64,000 nt of DNA from Catenulispora sp. EB89 (GCF_041261445.1 NZ_JBGCCU010000020.1:62001-126000), one strand, 5' to 3'. Positions 1 to 8,956 are shown, numbered from the stretch's first letter. Notes: generated by a model from the letters alone, not told the origin. Numbers and translations are program-made.

Positions 1-25
1 GCCGATTCGGAAGGCTTCGGACAGC

Positions 26-1228
26 GTGCCTGCCATGCCGATCAGTCAGGCGTCCTACCTCGACCGGGAGCGTGCTGAGCGCAAGCGTCGCGTCGAGGCT
101 GAGGAAGTCGCTGATGAGCCTGAGGCTGAGGCGCGGCCTGCGGAGCAGCGTCCGTTGTTGCGCAGGGAGCGGGCTTTGGATCCTGACTGGATCGGTGCGC
201 GTCCGCTCTTTCGGGACGAGGCGCCTACCCGGCCGCTGCCGCGGATCGAGTTTGAGCCCTCTGAGCCGGCTGAGGGTGCCGATGCCGCGCCGCCACGCAA
301 AGTGCCGCGGATCGCGCCGATGCGGAGCGTGGTGCTCGGTGCGCAGGTGGATCCGGTTGGTCAGGGGGTTGGCAGGCCGCTGCCGGGTGCTGATTCCGAG
401 CCGGAGGCCGATCCGCCGACGCTCATCGATCGCATGCCGCCGATCGATCCTGATGAGCTTGTCGTTCCCGAGTTCCTGAGTCCCGGCTTCATTCCGCCGA
501 TGGCACCGCTGAAGCCGACGGCCAACCGGCCGCCGCTGCCTCAGCGTCAGCGCAGGCCACGGCCTGGTCCGGCGGCTGCCGCGGCGGCTGATCCGCCGAC
601 GCTCGTTGACCCGCACCCGGCCGTCGTACCCGCACCCACGCGCGCCGCTACGCCCACGCCCACTGCCGCTAAAGGCGGCGCTACCGCGCGCGCCGCCGCC
701 ACCACCGGGCCGACCACGACGCCTGCCACCACCGCCGCGACCTCGGCCGCGCGCCCCGACGACATCGCCGTCCCCGACTTCATCGTCCCGGGCTTCGCCG
801 AGCCGGCGCCGGAGCCGCCGCTGCGCACCGTGCTGTCGACGGTCCTGGGGCCCGAACTGTGGCAGCGCTGCTACGCCGAGTGGAGTCCTGCCCACTGCAC
901 CGCGCTGGCGCGCATCGCACGCAATGTCGACGGGCTCGCGCCCTCGGCCGGGGCGGCGGTCCGCTCGACTGCCGGGGCCGGTATGCGGTGGCTCGGGGTG
1001 GCGCGGGAGCGCGAGATGCTGGCGGATCTGGTCGCCGGGGCCATCTCGCATCCGGCCGGTGCGACGTCCGCGAACCAGGCGCGGACCGTGCGGCTTTACG
1101 GTGCGGCGATCTGCATGGCGCTGAACGTGCCGCTGCGGCGCTGCGCGTGTCATCGCGATCTGGAGCGCGACGTGTCCGGGGAGCTCATCCGGCTCGGGTT
1201 GGAGGAGCTGGCTGGGGAAGTGCCCTGA
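26..1228 (+). CDS. Pro/Ala-rich hypothetical protein, 5' end possibly outside the window
   Basis: I do not recognise this protein. The frame is open to the left edge, so the GTG at 26 or ATG at 35 may not be the true start. The first roughly 270 residues are charged and then Pro/Ala/Thr-rich with no membrane segment. The last roughly 125 residues look globular and contain two Cys near the end (motif CACH). Two motifs occur twice in the disordered part: ADPPTL[IV]D at residues 128 and 188, and VP[ED]F[LI]xPGF at 147 and 249. This suggests short binding motifs or an internal duplication. It is followed by a 93-bp gap holding a 9-bp direct repeat (ctcggctat). Function unknown. Confidence 0.6.
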   Translation: MPAMPISQASYLDRERAERKRRVEAEEVADEPEAEARPAEQRPLLRRERALDPDWIGARPLFRDEAPTRPLPRIEFEPSEPAEGADAAPPRKVPRIAPMRSVVLGAQVDPVGQGVGRPLPGADSEPEADPPTLIDRMPPIDPDELVVPEFLSPGFIPPMAPLKPTANRPPLPQRQRRPRPGPAAAAAADPPTLVDPHPAVVPAPTRAATPTPTAAKGGATARAAATTGPTTTPATTAATSAARPDDIAVPDFIVPGFAEPAPEPPLRTVLSTVLGPELWQRCYAEWSPAHCTALARIARNVDGLAPSAGAAVRSTAGAGMRWLGVAREREMLADLVAGAISHPAGATSANQARTVRLYGAAICMALNVPLRRCACHRDLERDVSGELIRLGLEELAGEVP

Positions 1229-1283
1229 TCTCGGCTATCTCGGCTATCTCGGCGATCGCACCGGTTCTGGCAGCGCCGCCCGC

Positions 1284-1315
1284 AATCTGACGCCCCATCA
1301 GATTTCCGCTACGAT
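1284..1315 (+). promoter_or_regulatory. Operator (inverted repeat) and -10 box of the HMGCS-like/thiolase operon
   Basis: The 21-bp inverted repeat AATCTGA-N7-TCAGATT lies at 1284-1304. CTGACG inside its left arm (1287-1292) can serve as a -35 box. TACGAT at 1310-1315 is 17 bp away and six bases before the ATG at 1322, which suggests a leaderless transcript. The core ATCTGA-N7-TCAGAT recurs at 8960-8978. A TetR-type repressor is the likely binder (inference). Confidence 0.6.
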
Positions 1316-1321
1316 GCCGCC

Positions 1322-2809
1322 ATGCGAGGAATCCTGGGGTGGGGCGTCCACCTGCCGTACCGCCGCCTGGACCGCACCGCCATCGCCGCCGTGGCCGGCA
1401 CCGGCGGCGGAACCGGTACCCGCGCCGTGGCCTCCTACGACGAGGACACGACGACCATGGCCGTCGCCGCCGCCCGCGCCGCGCTGCACCCGGAGGGCCC
1501 AGGCAACGGCGCCAGCGCCGACCGCCCCAAGCTCCCCGACACCATCAGAACCCTGTGGCTCACCACCACCACCCCCGCCTACCAGGACCGTACCAACGCC
1601 ACCGCCGTCCACGCCGCCCTCCGCCTCCCCCGCACCACCGCCGCCTACGACGCCACCGGAGCCGTCCGCTCGACGACCGCCGCCCTCGACGCCGCCCTGA
1701 GCGGCACCGGGACCCACCTCGTCGTCGCCTCCGACCTGCGCACCGGCCGCCCCGGCAGCGCCGACGAGTCCGCCGGCGGCGACGCGGCCGCCGCCCTGCT
1801 CATCGGCGAGGGAACTCCCGAGACCCCGGTCCTGGCCGAACTCCTCGCCCACACCAGCACCACCGAGGAGTTCCTCGACCGCTGGCGCACTCCTGGGGAT
1901 CAGGCCTCGAAGACGTGGGAGGACCGCTTCGGCGAGACGCGCTACACCACCCTCGCCACCGAAGCCTGGAATGCCCTGCTCGCGGCGACGCCGACGGCAA
2001 CCGCAAGCACAACCACACCAGACGCCATCGACATCCTCCTCATAGCCGGCACCCACGAACGCGCCGTGAAGTCCGTCCTGAAGAAGACCGGCGTGCCCGC
2101 CGCACGCCACCACGACCCGTTCACCAAAACCGTCGGCACCACCGGCGCGGCCCACCCCGCCCTCCTGCTCGCCTCAGCCCTCGAAGTCGCGCGGCCCGGC
2201 CAGACCATCGCCCTCCTGGTCCTCGCGGACGGCGCCGACGCCTTCCTGTGGCGCACGACGCAAGCCCTCGCGGCCCACCGCCCCGCACGCCCCGTCGCCG
2301 ACCAGCTCGCGGCCGCCGGCAGCGTCCCCTACGGCCGCTACCTCGCCTGGCGCGGCTTCCTCCCCGTCGAGCCGCCACGGCGCCCCGAGCCGGCCCGCAC
2401 CTCCGCCTCGGCCGCCGCACGCGCTGCCGACTGGAAGTTCGCACTCGTCGGTACCGAAAGCGCGGACGGGACGACCGTCCACCTCCCGCCGTCCGCCTTC
2501 GACGCCGCCCCGCACCCGGCCGCCAGCACCGAGGGCACCATCGTCACGTTCACCGTCGACCGCCTCGCGTACTCCCCCAGCCCGCCGGTCGTGTTCGCGG
2601 TCGTCGACTTCGACGGCGGCGGCCGCCTGCCGATCGAGCTCACCGACGTCGACGCCGACGAGGTCGCCATCGGGCTGCGCGTGGAGGCCACCTTCCGCCG
2701 CCTGAGCACCGCCGACGGGATCCACAACTACTTCTGGAAGGCGCGCCCCGTCCGCAGCCCCGGCCGCCGCCCCGTCCGCTCCGCCGACCCCGAACAGGAG
2801 ACCCGCTGA
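1322..2809 (+). CDS. HMG-CoA-synthase-like thiolase-fold protein fused to a C-terminal DUF35/OB-fold domain
   Basis: The 495-residue protein starts MRGILGWGVHLPYRRLDR, typical of actinobacterial HMG-CoA-synthase-like proteins that carry a DUF35 OB-fold tail (about residues 375-480, with FTVDRLAYSPSPP). Family members sit beside thiolases and are thought to support them in acyl-CoA chemistry. The protein contains no cysteine. At the position of the catalytic Cys of HMG-CoA synthase the sequence reads GAVRST (113-118), with Val115 there. The zinc-ribbon cysteines usual before the OB-fold are also missing (ESADGTTVHLPP). It is therefore probably a structural partner rather than an HMG-CoA synthase. 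Its TGA overlaps the ATG of the thiolase by one base, so the two are translationally coupled. Confidence 0.8.
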   Translation: MRGILGWGVHLPYRRLDRTAIAAVAGTGGGTGTRAVASYDEDTTTMAVAAARAALHPEGPGNGASADRPKLPDTIRTLWLTTTTPAYQDRTNATAVHAALRLPRTTAAYDATGAVRSTTAALDAALSGTGTHLVVASDLRTGRPGSADESAGGDAAAALLIGEGTPETPVLAELLAHTSTTEEFLDRWRTPGDQASKTWEDRFGETRYTTLATEAWNALLAATPTATASTTTPDAIDILLIAGTHERAVKSVLKKTGVPAARHHDPFTKTVGTTGAAHPALLLASALEVARPGQTIALLVLADGADAFLWRTTQALAAHRPARPVADQLAAAGSVPYGRYLAWRGFLPVEPPRRPEPARTSASAAARAADWKFALVGTESADGTTVHLPPSAFDAAPHPAASTEGTIVTFTVDRLAYSPSPPVVFAVVDFDGGGRLPIELTDVDADEVAIGLRVEATFRRLSTADGIHNYFWKARPVRSPGRRPVRSADPEQETR

Positions 2810-4005
2810 TGGCCTCGCACGGCATCAAGGACCGCGTCGCGATCGTCGGCATGGGCTGCACCCGCTTCGCAGAGCACTGGGACAGCGGCGCCGACGAACT
2901 CCTGCTGTCGGCGACGTCCGAGGCCTTCACCGGCGCCGGCCTGGCCAAGGAGGAGATCGACGCCTACTGGCTCGGCACCGCGCAGTCGGGCATGAGCGGC
3001 ATCACGCTGGCCCGGCCGCTGGAGCTGGAAGGCAAGCCGGTCACCCGCGTCGAGAACTACTGCGCGTCCGGCTCCGAAGCGCTGCGCCAGGCCGCCTACG
3101 CCGTCGCCTCAGGCGCCTACGACGTCACGATGGCCGTCGGCGTCGAGAAGGTGAAGGACTCCGGCTACCAGGGACTGAACGCCTTCCCCATCCCCGGCGA
3201 CGGCACCGCCCGCACCGTCACCGCCGCCGCGATGTTCTCCATGGTCGTGCCCGCGTACGGCGCGAAATACGGCGTCGCCCCGCAGGAGATGCGCGAGGTC
3301 CTGGCCCGCATCGCGTCCAAGAACCACGCCAACGGCGCCCGCAATCCCAAAGCCCAGTTCCGCAGGGAATGGCCGGTCGAGCAGCTGCTCGCGATGCCGC
3401 GGGTGGCCGGGGAGCTGTCGGTGTTCGACTGCGCCGGCGTGGCCGACGGCGCGGCGGCGGCGATCGTCGTCCGCGCCGAGGACGCGCTGCGGTACACCGA
3501 CAAGCCGCTGTACGTCAAAGCCCTGTCACTGGTCGCCGGCAACGGCCTGCCGCTGGGCGATCCGGCCTACGACTACACGACCTTCCCCGAGATCGTCGCC
3601 GCCGCCGAGGACGCCTACCGCCAGGCCGGCGTGACCGACCCGCGGCGCGAACTGGCGATGGCCGAGGTGCACGACTGCTTCACTCCCACCGAGCTGGTCC
3701 TGATGGAGGACCTGGGCTTCTGCGACCGCGGCAAGGCCTGGCAGGACGTGCTCTCCGGGGCCTTCGACCTCGACGGCGACCTGCCGGTCAACCCCGACGG
3801 CGGGCTGAAGTCCTTCGGTCACCCGGTCGGCGCCTCCGGGCTGCGGATGATGTACGAGGCCTGGCTTCAGCTGCGCGGCGAGGCGCCGGAGCCGCGGCGG
3901 ATCGGGACGTTCGGCCAGCGGGAGCTAGCGCTGACGCACAATCTTGGCGGATATCCGGGCGAAATGGTGGGCTTTGTGTCGATTCTGGGAACAAAGGTGG
4001 GCTGA
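2809..4005 (+). CDS. Thiolase / acetyl-CoA acetyltransferase family (SCP-x/Ltp-like)
   Basis: This 398-residue thiolase-fold enzyme is probably involved in C-C cleavage or condensation of acyl-CoA thioesters in the cytoplasm. Visible motifs are the nucleophile loop NYCASGSEA (Cys85), HDCFTPTEL with a candidate catalytic His, and GHPVGASG near the C-terminus. The layout matches SCP-x/lipid-transfer-type thiolases, which include the retro-aldolases of steroid side-chain degradation that act with DUF35 proteins. The start was chosen at 2809 because its ATG overlaps the stop of the DUF35 fusion gene. Substrate cannot be assigned from sequence. A steroid or branched-acyl substrate is inferred from the operator shared with the 8995-13520 operon. 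Confidence 0.85.
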   Translation: MASHGIKDRVAIVGMGCTRFAEHWDSGADELLLSATSEAFTGAGLAKEEIDAYWLGTAQSGMSGITLARPLELEGKPVTRVENYCASGSEALRQAAYAVASGAYDVTMAVGVEKVKDSGYQGLNAFPIPGDGTARTVTAAAMFSMVVPAYGAKYGVAPQEMREVLARIASKNHANGARNPKAQFRREWPVEQLLAMPRVAGELSVFDCAGVADGAAAAIVVRAEDALRYTDKPLYVKALSLVAGNGLPLGDPAYDYTTFPEIVAAAEDAYRQAGVTDPRRELAMAEVHDCFTPTELVLMEDLGFCDRGKAWQDVLSGAFDLDGDLPVNPDGGLKSFGHPVGASGLRMMYEAWLQLRGEAPEPRRIGTFGQRELALTHNLGGYPGEMVGFVSILGTKVG

Positions 4006-4037
4006 AAAAGGCGGGCTGAAAGCAGCGCCATCACCGC

Positions 4038-4433
4038 CTAATCCCGCACGCACTCCACCGGCATCTCGGCTAAAGCCCCCCGGTAATACGCGATCTTCTC
4101 CCGCACCTTCCGCCGCAACTCGATCAGCCGCGCCATCTCCGCCTCGACGTTCGCGTCGTGCTCCTCCAGCAGCGCCAGGCGCTCGGCGACCGTGCCGTCG
4201 CCGTCGCGCACCAGCTCGGCGAAGGTCTGCATCTGCGCGATCGGCATTCCGGTGCCGCGCAGGCAGCGGAGCATGTCCAGCCAGCCGATGTCGTCGTCGG
4301 TGTAGCGGCGGTGGCCGCCGGCGGCGCGGCGGACGGGCTCGATCAGCCCGATCCGCTCGTAGTAGCGCAGCGTGTCCAGGGAGAAGCCGGATATCTCGAC
4401 CGTCTGTGCCGGGGAGTAGTTCTCGGTCGTCAT
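4038..4433 (-). CDS. MerR-family transcriptional regulator
   Basis: The 131-residue protein has an N-terminal MerR winged helix (SLDTLRYYERIGLI, then GGHRRYTDDDI) and a C-terminal antiparallel coiled-coil dimerisation helix rich in Glu and Arg. No conserved Cys cluster follows the helix, so it is not an obvious metal sensor. It is transcribed divergently from the aldo/keto reductase, and the 50-bp gap holds a perfect 16-bp palindrome. Members of this subgroup usually activate the adjacent oxidoreductase by untwisting a promoter with a long spacer. The ATG at 4433 was chosen because upstream frame continuation runs into the divergent gene. The inducer is unknown. Confidence 0.88.
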   Translation of the reverse strand: MTTENYSPAQTVEISGFSLDTLRYYERIGLIEPVRRAAGGHRRYTDDDIGWLDMLRCLRGTGMPIAQMQTFAELVRDGDGTVAERLALLEEHDANVEAEMARLIELRRKVREKIAYYRGALAEMPVECVRD

Positions 4434-4454
4434 AGCGCCCCATCGTAGGAGAGC

Positions 4455-4485
4455 TTGACCTGGAGCGCGCTCCAGATTCCAGGAT
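4455..4485 (+). promoter_or_regulatory. MerR-type promoter with 16-bp palindrome
   Basis: TTGACC (4455-4460) and CAGGAT (4480-4485) are separated by 19 bp, the over-long spacer typical of MerR-activated promoters. The spacer is filled by the perfect palindrome CTGGAGCGCGCTCCAG (4460-4475). The transcript would begin at about 4492-4493, directly on the ATG at 4493. Confidence 0.7.
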
Positions 4486-4492
4486 GGCGGGC

Positions 4493-5482
4493 ATGGAGTA
4501 CACGACCTTCGGCGGTCCGACCGGGCCGCAGGTGAGCACCCTCGCGCTGGGTGTGATGATGTTCGGCACGACCACCGACGAGGCGACGTCCGTGGCCATC
4601 CTCGACCGCTTCCGCGAGGCCGGGGGCACCTTCCTGGACACCGCCGACTGCTACGCCTTCTGGGTCGACGGCGCGACCGGCCACGAGAGCGAGGACCTGT
4701 TGGGGCGCTGGCTGGCATCGCGCGGCTGCCGCGAGGAGATGGTGATCTCGACCAAGCTCGGCGCGCAGCCGGATCCGGCGTTCGCGGCGCCCTGGCCGCG
4801 CAACGCCGAGGGCCTGTCGGCGCCGGCGGTGCAGGCGGCGGCGGAGGGCAGCCTGGCCCGGCTCGGGACCGACCACGTCGAGGTGCTGTTCGCGCACATC
4901 GAGGACACCTCCGTGACGTTCCCCGAGACGGTCGGCGCCTTCGCGGAGCTGATCGCGGAGGGCAAGGTGGCGGTCGCCGGGGTCTCGAACCACCCGACGT
5001 CGCGCGTGAAGCGCGCCAGGGCGGCCGCCGAGGCGCTGGACGTCCCCGGCTACACGGCGGTCCAGCAGCGGCACGCCTACCTGCGGGCCCTGCCCGGCGC
5101 GGGCTTCTCCTCGCCGCAGGAGACCGCCGACGACGAGCTGCTGGCCATGGTGCGCGACGGCGAAGTGTCGATGATGGCGTACGCGACGCTGCTGGAGGGC
5201 TCGCTGGTCCGGCCGGACCGGCCGCTGCCCCGGCAGTATCAGAGTCCGGAGAACCGGATGCGACTCAGGACCCTGTGGCACGTCGCCGACGAGGCCGGGG
5301 TGACGCGCACCCAGCTGGCGCTGGCCTGGCTGCTGCGCGGCGACCCGGCGATCGTGCCGGTCGTCGGGGTGAGCTCGGTGGCGCAGCTCGACGACGCGCT
5401 CGGGGCGCTGGACGTGCCGCGGGACGTGGTCACGGCGCTGGCGGACGCGGTCGCTCAGGCGGTCGCCGAAACAGCCGCCTGA
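4493..5482 (+). CDS. Aldo/keto reductase
   Basis: This TIM-barrel NADPH-dependent oxidoreductase is 329 residues from the preferred ATG at 4493. Features include the N-terminal TFGGPTGPQVSTLALG strand and turn, the catalytic-Asp region FLDTADCY, a later Lys (STKLG), and a C-terminal NADPH-binding segment around IVPVVGVSS. It belongs to the YajO/Tas-like group acting on unknown carbonyl compounds. An ATG at 4484 lies inside the predicted -10 box, so 4493 is favoured as a leaderless start. Its last 28 bases overlap the 3' end of the convergent SARP gene. Control by the divergent MerR protein is inferred. Confidence 0.88.
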   Translation: MEYTTFGGPTGPQVSTLALGVMMFGTTTDEATSVAILDRFREAGGTFLDTADCYAFWVDGATGHESEDLLGRWLASRGCREEMVISTKLGAQPDPAFAAPWPRNAEGLSAPAVQAAAEGSLARLGTDHVEVLFAHIEDTSVTFPETVGAFAELIAEGKVAVAGVSNHPTSRVKRARAAAEALDVPGYTAVQQRHAYLRALPGAGFSSPQETADDELLAMVRDGEVSMMAYATLLEGSLVRPDRPLPRQYQSPENRMRLRTLWHVADEAGVTRTQLALAWLLRGDPAIVPVVGVSSVAQLDDALGALDVPRDVVTALADAVAQAVAETAA

Positions 5483-8400
5483 CCCCGGCCGCGCGGCGGC
5501 ACCGGGCGCCGCGGCATCCACTGCGGCCACTGCTCGGCGGGGCGCGCGGCCGCCGCCTCGGGCCCGGCCGCGCCGCCGGAGGCGGCGTCCAACCCCAGCA
5601 GCTTGCGCAGCTCGACGCTCACCGGCGACGACGTCCCCTCGAACACCGAATAAGCATCCTGCCAAGCCGCCCGCGCCCCGGCCGGATCCCCGAACCGCTC
5701 GCGGATCCGGCCGACCACCGCCAGCGCCAGCCCGCGCCCCGGCCGGTCGCCGGCGGCGGTCAGCGTCTCGACCGCCTGCCCGGCCGCCTCCAGCGCCTCG
5801 TGGTCCACGCCCTGGTCCGCCAGCGCCTCGGCGAGCCGCAGGTACGACCAGCCCAGCCGCCGGTGCTGCCCGATGCCCCGGTGAATATCCAGGGCCTCGC
5901 GAAGACAGGCCGCGGCCCGATCGGGAAAGCCCGCCTCGCGCAACACCATCCCGGTGGAGTGCAGGCCGTCGGCCAGGCCTCTGGCGTCCCCGTGGGCCCG
6001 CCGCAGCGCCAACCCCCGCTCCGCCAGCTCCCGCGCCTCCGCGGGCCGCTGCACGCGGCACAGGCTCTGTGCGAGGTTCAGCTGCGCCTCCGACAGCTGC
6101 TCCCAGCCGGCGCCGGCCCGCTCCAGCAAGTGCAGCGCCTCGGCGGCGGCCCGCATGGACTCCTCGTCGCGCCCGGCCCGCCAGTGGTTGGCGGACAGCA
6201 CCGACAGCGCTTCCAACAGATATCCGGGCTCGGGGAGGTCGCGCGCCAGGGCGACGGCGGCCGCGGCCTGCACCTCCGCCTCGGCCAGGTACCAGCACTG
6301 CGACAGCGAGTGCGCGAGCTCGAACCGCGCGATGGCTTCCGCGCGACGGTTCCCTTCCCGATCGGCCTCGTCGATGACGACGGCCGCCAGCCGGGCCAGA
6401 TCCTGGTCGCCGGGACCGGACTGGCACAGAATCCCTTGCCAGTACAAGAGATCGGCGCAGGCGTCGACCACGTCGACGGGCTCGATCAAGCCGCCGCCGG
6501 CGCCCGCGCCGATCGGATCAGCCCTCTGATCCACATCGCCGACCCCGGCGGCGCGCGCCGCCCGGCCGTGCCGGCTCAGCAGCGCCTGGGTGGCCGCCGC
6601 GCACGCCGCCTCCCGCTCCCGTTCCCCCCACGCCGCGCAGTCCGCCGAGCCGACCGGCGCGCCGGCGACCGCGGGCGCCGATATCAGCCCCTCCAGGTTC
6701 GCGGCACACGGATTCACCGCCGACGCGGCGACAGCGGAAACCCCGAGGTAATAACGGATTAAGCGATCCAGTGCCGCGCGGTGCGCGTCCGGGCCGTCGA
6801 CGTCGGCGCCCAACCGCCGCGCGAACATCCGCAACAGCGCGTGCAGCCGGTACCGCCCAGGGCTCGGCGACTCCACCAGGCACAGGTCGACCAGGCCCTC
6901 GGCGAGCTCTTCGGCGACCGGCTCCGAACAGCACAGCAGCGCCGCGACCGCCTCGACGCCGATGTCCGGGCCGTCCGGCACGGCCAGCAGCCGGAACGCG
7001 TGCGCCTGGTCCGGCCGCAGCTGCTCGTACCCGAGCCGGAACGTCGCCTCCACGGCCAGATCCCCGGCCCGCAGCTCGTCCAGCCGCCGGGCCTCGTCGC
7101 ACAGCCGCCCGGCCAGCGTCTCGGCGGTCCAGTGCGGCCGAGCGGCCAGGCGCGAGGCCAGGATCCGCACCGCCAGCGGCAGGTGGCCGCACACCGCGAC
7201 CGCCTTGCGCACCGCCGCCTCGTGCCCGAGGACCCGGTCCTGGCCGGCCACCGCGCCGAACAGCGCCAGCGCCTCGTCGGGGTCGAACGCACCGAGTTCC
7301 AGCAGGCGCGCGCCGGGGACGCCGGTCAGCCGGGACCGGCTGGTCGCCAGCACCGCGCATCCGGGGGTGCCGGGCAGCAGGGGACGGATCTGCTCGGCGT
7401 CGCGCACGTCGTCGAGGACGATCAGCACCCGGCGTCCGGCCAGCGTGTTCCGGAACAGCTGGGAGCGTTCCTGAAGGGTGTCCGGGACGGCTCCCGGGTC
7501 TGCTCCCAGAGCCCTGAGAAACCCGCCGAGCACGCCGCCGGGATCGGCCGGCTCGCGATCGGTCCCGCGCAACGCCGCGAACAGCTGGCCGTCGGGGAAC
7601 CTGCACGCCGCCAGGTGCGCGGTGTGGACGGCGAGGGTGGACTTGCCCGCGCCTCCGATACCGGAGAGCACCGCCAACGGCATCGCGTCGCCGGGCTGGA
7701 TCAGCTCCAGGAGCTGCCGTGACCAGTCGGCCCGGCCGGTGAAGTCGGCGACGTCGGCCGGGAGCTGCGCCGGACCTGTGTGCCCGGCGCATGCCGAGGA
7801 GGCCGCTGATGCGACCGGATGCACCGAAGCGTTGGGACGCAGTGCCTGGGCCTGAGCTCCGGCCGTGTGGGCAGTGCGCGGATCCGCGGCGCGCCGATCG
7901 GTGGCGGCGCCGGCGGCGGCGATGGCACCCGTGGCAGCGGTGGCGGTGGTACCGGCGGCTGCGCCGGCGTCGTCGGGCCTGGACCCCGACCGGACCCGCG
8001 GCAGCCCGAACGCCCCGCCGGCCACGGCGGCCCAGTCGCGTGCCGTGCGTCCGGAGCCGTTCACGGTGTCGGTGTCCGCGGCCCCGGCCGTCACCTGCCG
8101 GTACAGCGCCCGCAGATCCGGTCCCGGATCGACGCCGAGTTCCTCGGCCAGCGTGCGCCGCGTCTGGTCGTAGACGGCCAGTGCCTCGGCTTTGCGGCCG
8201 CTGCGGGACAGCGCGAGCATCTGCAGTTCGCGGAAACGTTCTCGGAGCGGGAACTCCGCCGCCAGCGCCGCGAGCTCCGCCGTCACCGCACCGTAGCGAC
8301 CGACCTCCAGGTCCAGCGCGATCCTGGCCTCCAGCGCGCCGAGCCGGCGCTCCGTCCACTGCGCGCGCTGCGCCACCGCGAACGGTCCAGTGAGTCCCGC

Positions 8401-8925
8401 CAGCGGTTCGCCCTGCCACAGTGCCAGGGCCTCGTGCAGCCGGCGGGCGGCGCCGATCAGGTCGCCGTCGGCCCGGAGTCCGGCCGCGACCACCTGGCCG
8501 GCTTCGAAGGCCAGGGCGTCCACCGCCGAGGGGTCGACGGTCAGGGCGTAGCCGCCGGCCACCGAGCTGATCGGGCCCGGCGCGCCGACGGAGGACTCGG
8601 CGCCGCCGTTACCGCCGACACCGCCGGTACGGCCGACGCCGCCGGTGCGGCCGACGCCACCGACGCCACCGACTCCGTCGGCACCCCCGCTCAGCGCGCG
8701 CCGCAGCCGCGAGGCGTAGGTCCGGATGGTGCTCAGCGCGCCTTTCGGGGCGTCGCCGCCCCACAGCGCGTCGATCAGCTCCTCGGCCATGGCGGCGCGG
8801 CCGGGGCGCAGCACCAGCAGGGCCAGCAGCTCGCGCTGCTGGGGCGAGCCGAGGTCCAGCTCGCCGTGCGGGCCCCAGCCGCGCACCGGGCCGAGGACGC
8901 TGAACCGCCACGCGCTGTCTGCCAC
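5455..8925 (-). CDS. AfsR/SARP-family transcriptional regulator with NB-ARC and TPR domains
   Basis: The 1156-residue protein starts at a GTG (8925). Domain order: OmpR-type winged helix (about 5-130), bacterial transcriptional activation domain (about 135-280), Ala-rich linker (285-385), NB-ARC STAND ATPase with P-loop GIGGAGKST (422-430) and Walker B LIVLDD (501-506), then TPR-like helices (about 900-1120). AfsR-type proteins activate secondary-metabolism or developmental genes, with ATP and TPR ligands as the switch. Between the recognition helix (STIRTYASRLRRAL) and the wing lies a roughly 30-residue Gly/Val insert made of VGG and VGRTGG units. The gene is divergent from the acyl-CoA dehydrogenase operon across 69 bp that hold the 19-bp operator, so that repressor might control both. 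No antibiotic cluster is evident nearby, so the target is unknown. Confidence 0.9.
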   Translation of the reverse strand: MADSAWRFSVLGPVRGWGPHGELDLGSPQQRELLALLVLRPGRAAMAEELIDALWGGDAPKGALSTIRTYASRLRRALSGGADGVGGVGGVGRTGGVGRTGGVGGNGGAESSVGAPGPISSVAGGYALTVDPSAVDALAFEAGQVVAAGLRADGDLIGAARRLHEALALWQGEPLAGLTGPFAVAQRAQWTERRLGALEARIALDLEVGRYGAVTAELAALAAEFPLRERFRELQMLALSRSGRKAEALAVYDQTRRTLAEELGVDPGPDLRALYRQVTAGAADTDTVNGSGRTARDWAAVAGGAFGLPRVRSGSRPDDAGAAAGTTATAATGAIAAAGAATDRRAADPRTAHTAGAQAQALRPNASVHPVASAASSACAGHTGPAQLPADVADFTGRADWSRQLLELIQPGDAMPLAVLSGIGGAGKSTLAVHTAHLAACRFPDGQLFAALRGTDREPADPGGVLGGFLRALGADPGAVPDTLQERSQLFRNTLAGRRVLIVLDDVRDAEQIRPLLPGTPGCAVLATSRSRLTGVPGARLLELGAFDPDEALALFGAVAGQDRVLGHEAAVRKAVAVCGHLPLAVRILASRLAARPHWTAETLAGRLCDEARRLDELRAGDLAVEATFRLGYEQLRPDQAHAFRLLAVPDGPDIGVEAVAALLCCSEPVAEELAEGLVDLCLVESPSPGRYRLHALLRMFARRLGADVDGPDAHRAALDRLIRYYLGVSAVAASAVNPCAANLEGLISAPAVAGAPVGSADCAAWGEREREAACAAATQALLSRHGRAARAAGVGDVDQRADPIGAGAGGGLIEPVDVVDACADLLYWQGILCQSGPGDQDLARLAAVVIDEADREGNRRAEAIARFELAHSLSQCWYLAEAEVQAAAAVALARDLPEPGYLLEALSVLSANHWRAGRDEESMRAAAEALHLLERAGAGWEQLSEAQLNLAQSLCRVQRPAEARELAERGLALRRAHGDARGLADGLHSTGMVLREAGFPDRAAACLREALDIHRGIGQHRRLGWSYLRLAEALADQGVDHEALEAAGQAVETLTAAGDRPGRGLALAVVGRIRERFGDPAGARAAWQDAYSVFEGTSSPVSVELRKLLGLDAASGGAAGPEAAAARPAEQWPQWMPRRPVPPRGRGQAAVSATA

Positions 8926-8956
8926 CCGGGCAGGATACGCGCGCGGTCGGCGAGTA

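Noticed and set aside
1339-2808. Upstream extension of the thiolase frame, very Arg/Pro-rich
   Set aside because: It is the out-of-frame reading of the HMGCS-like gene; the thiolase fold begins at ATG 2809.
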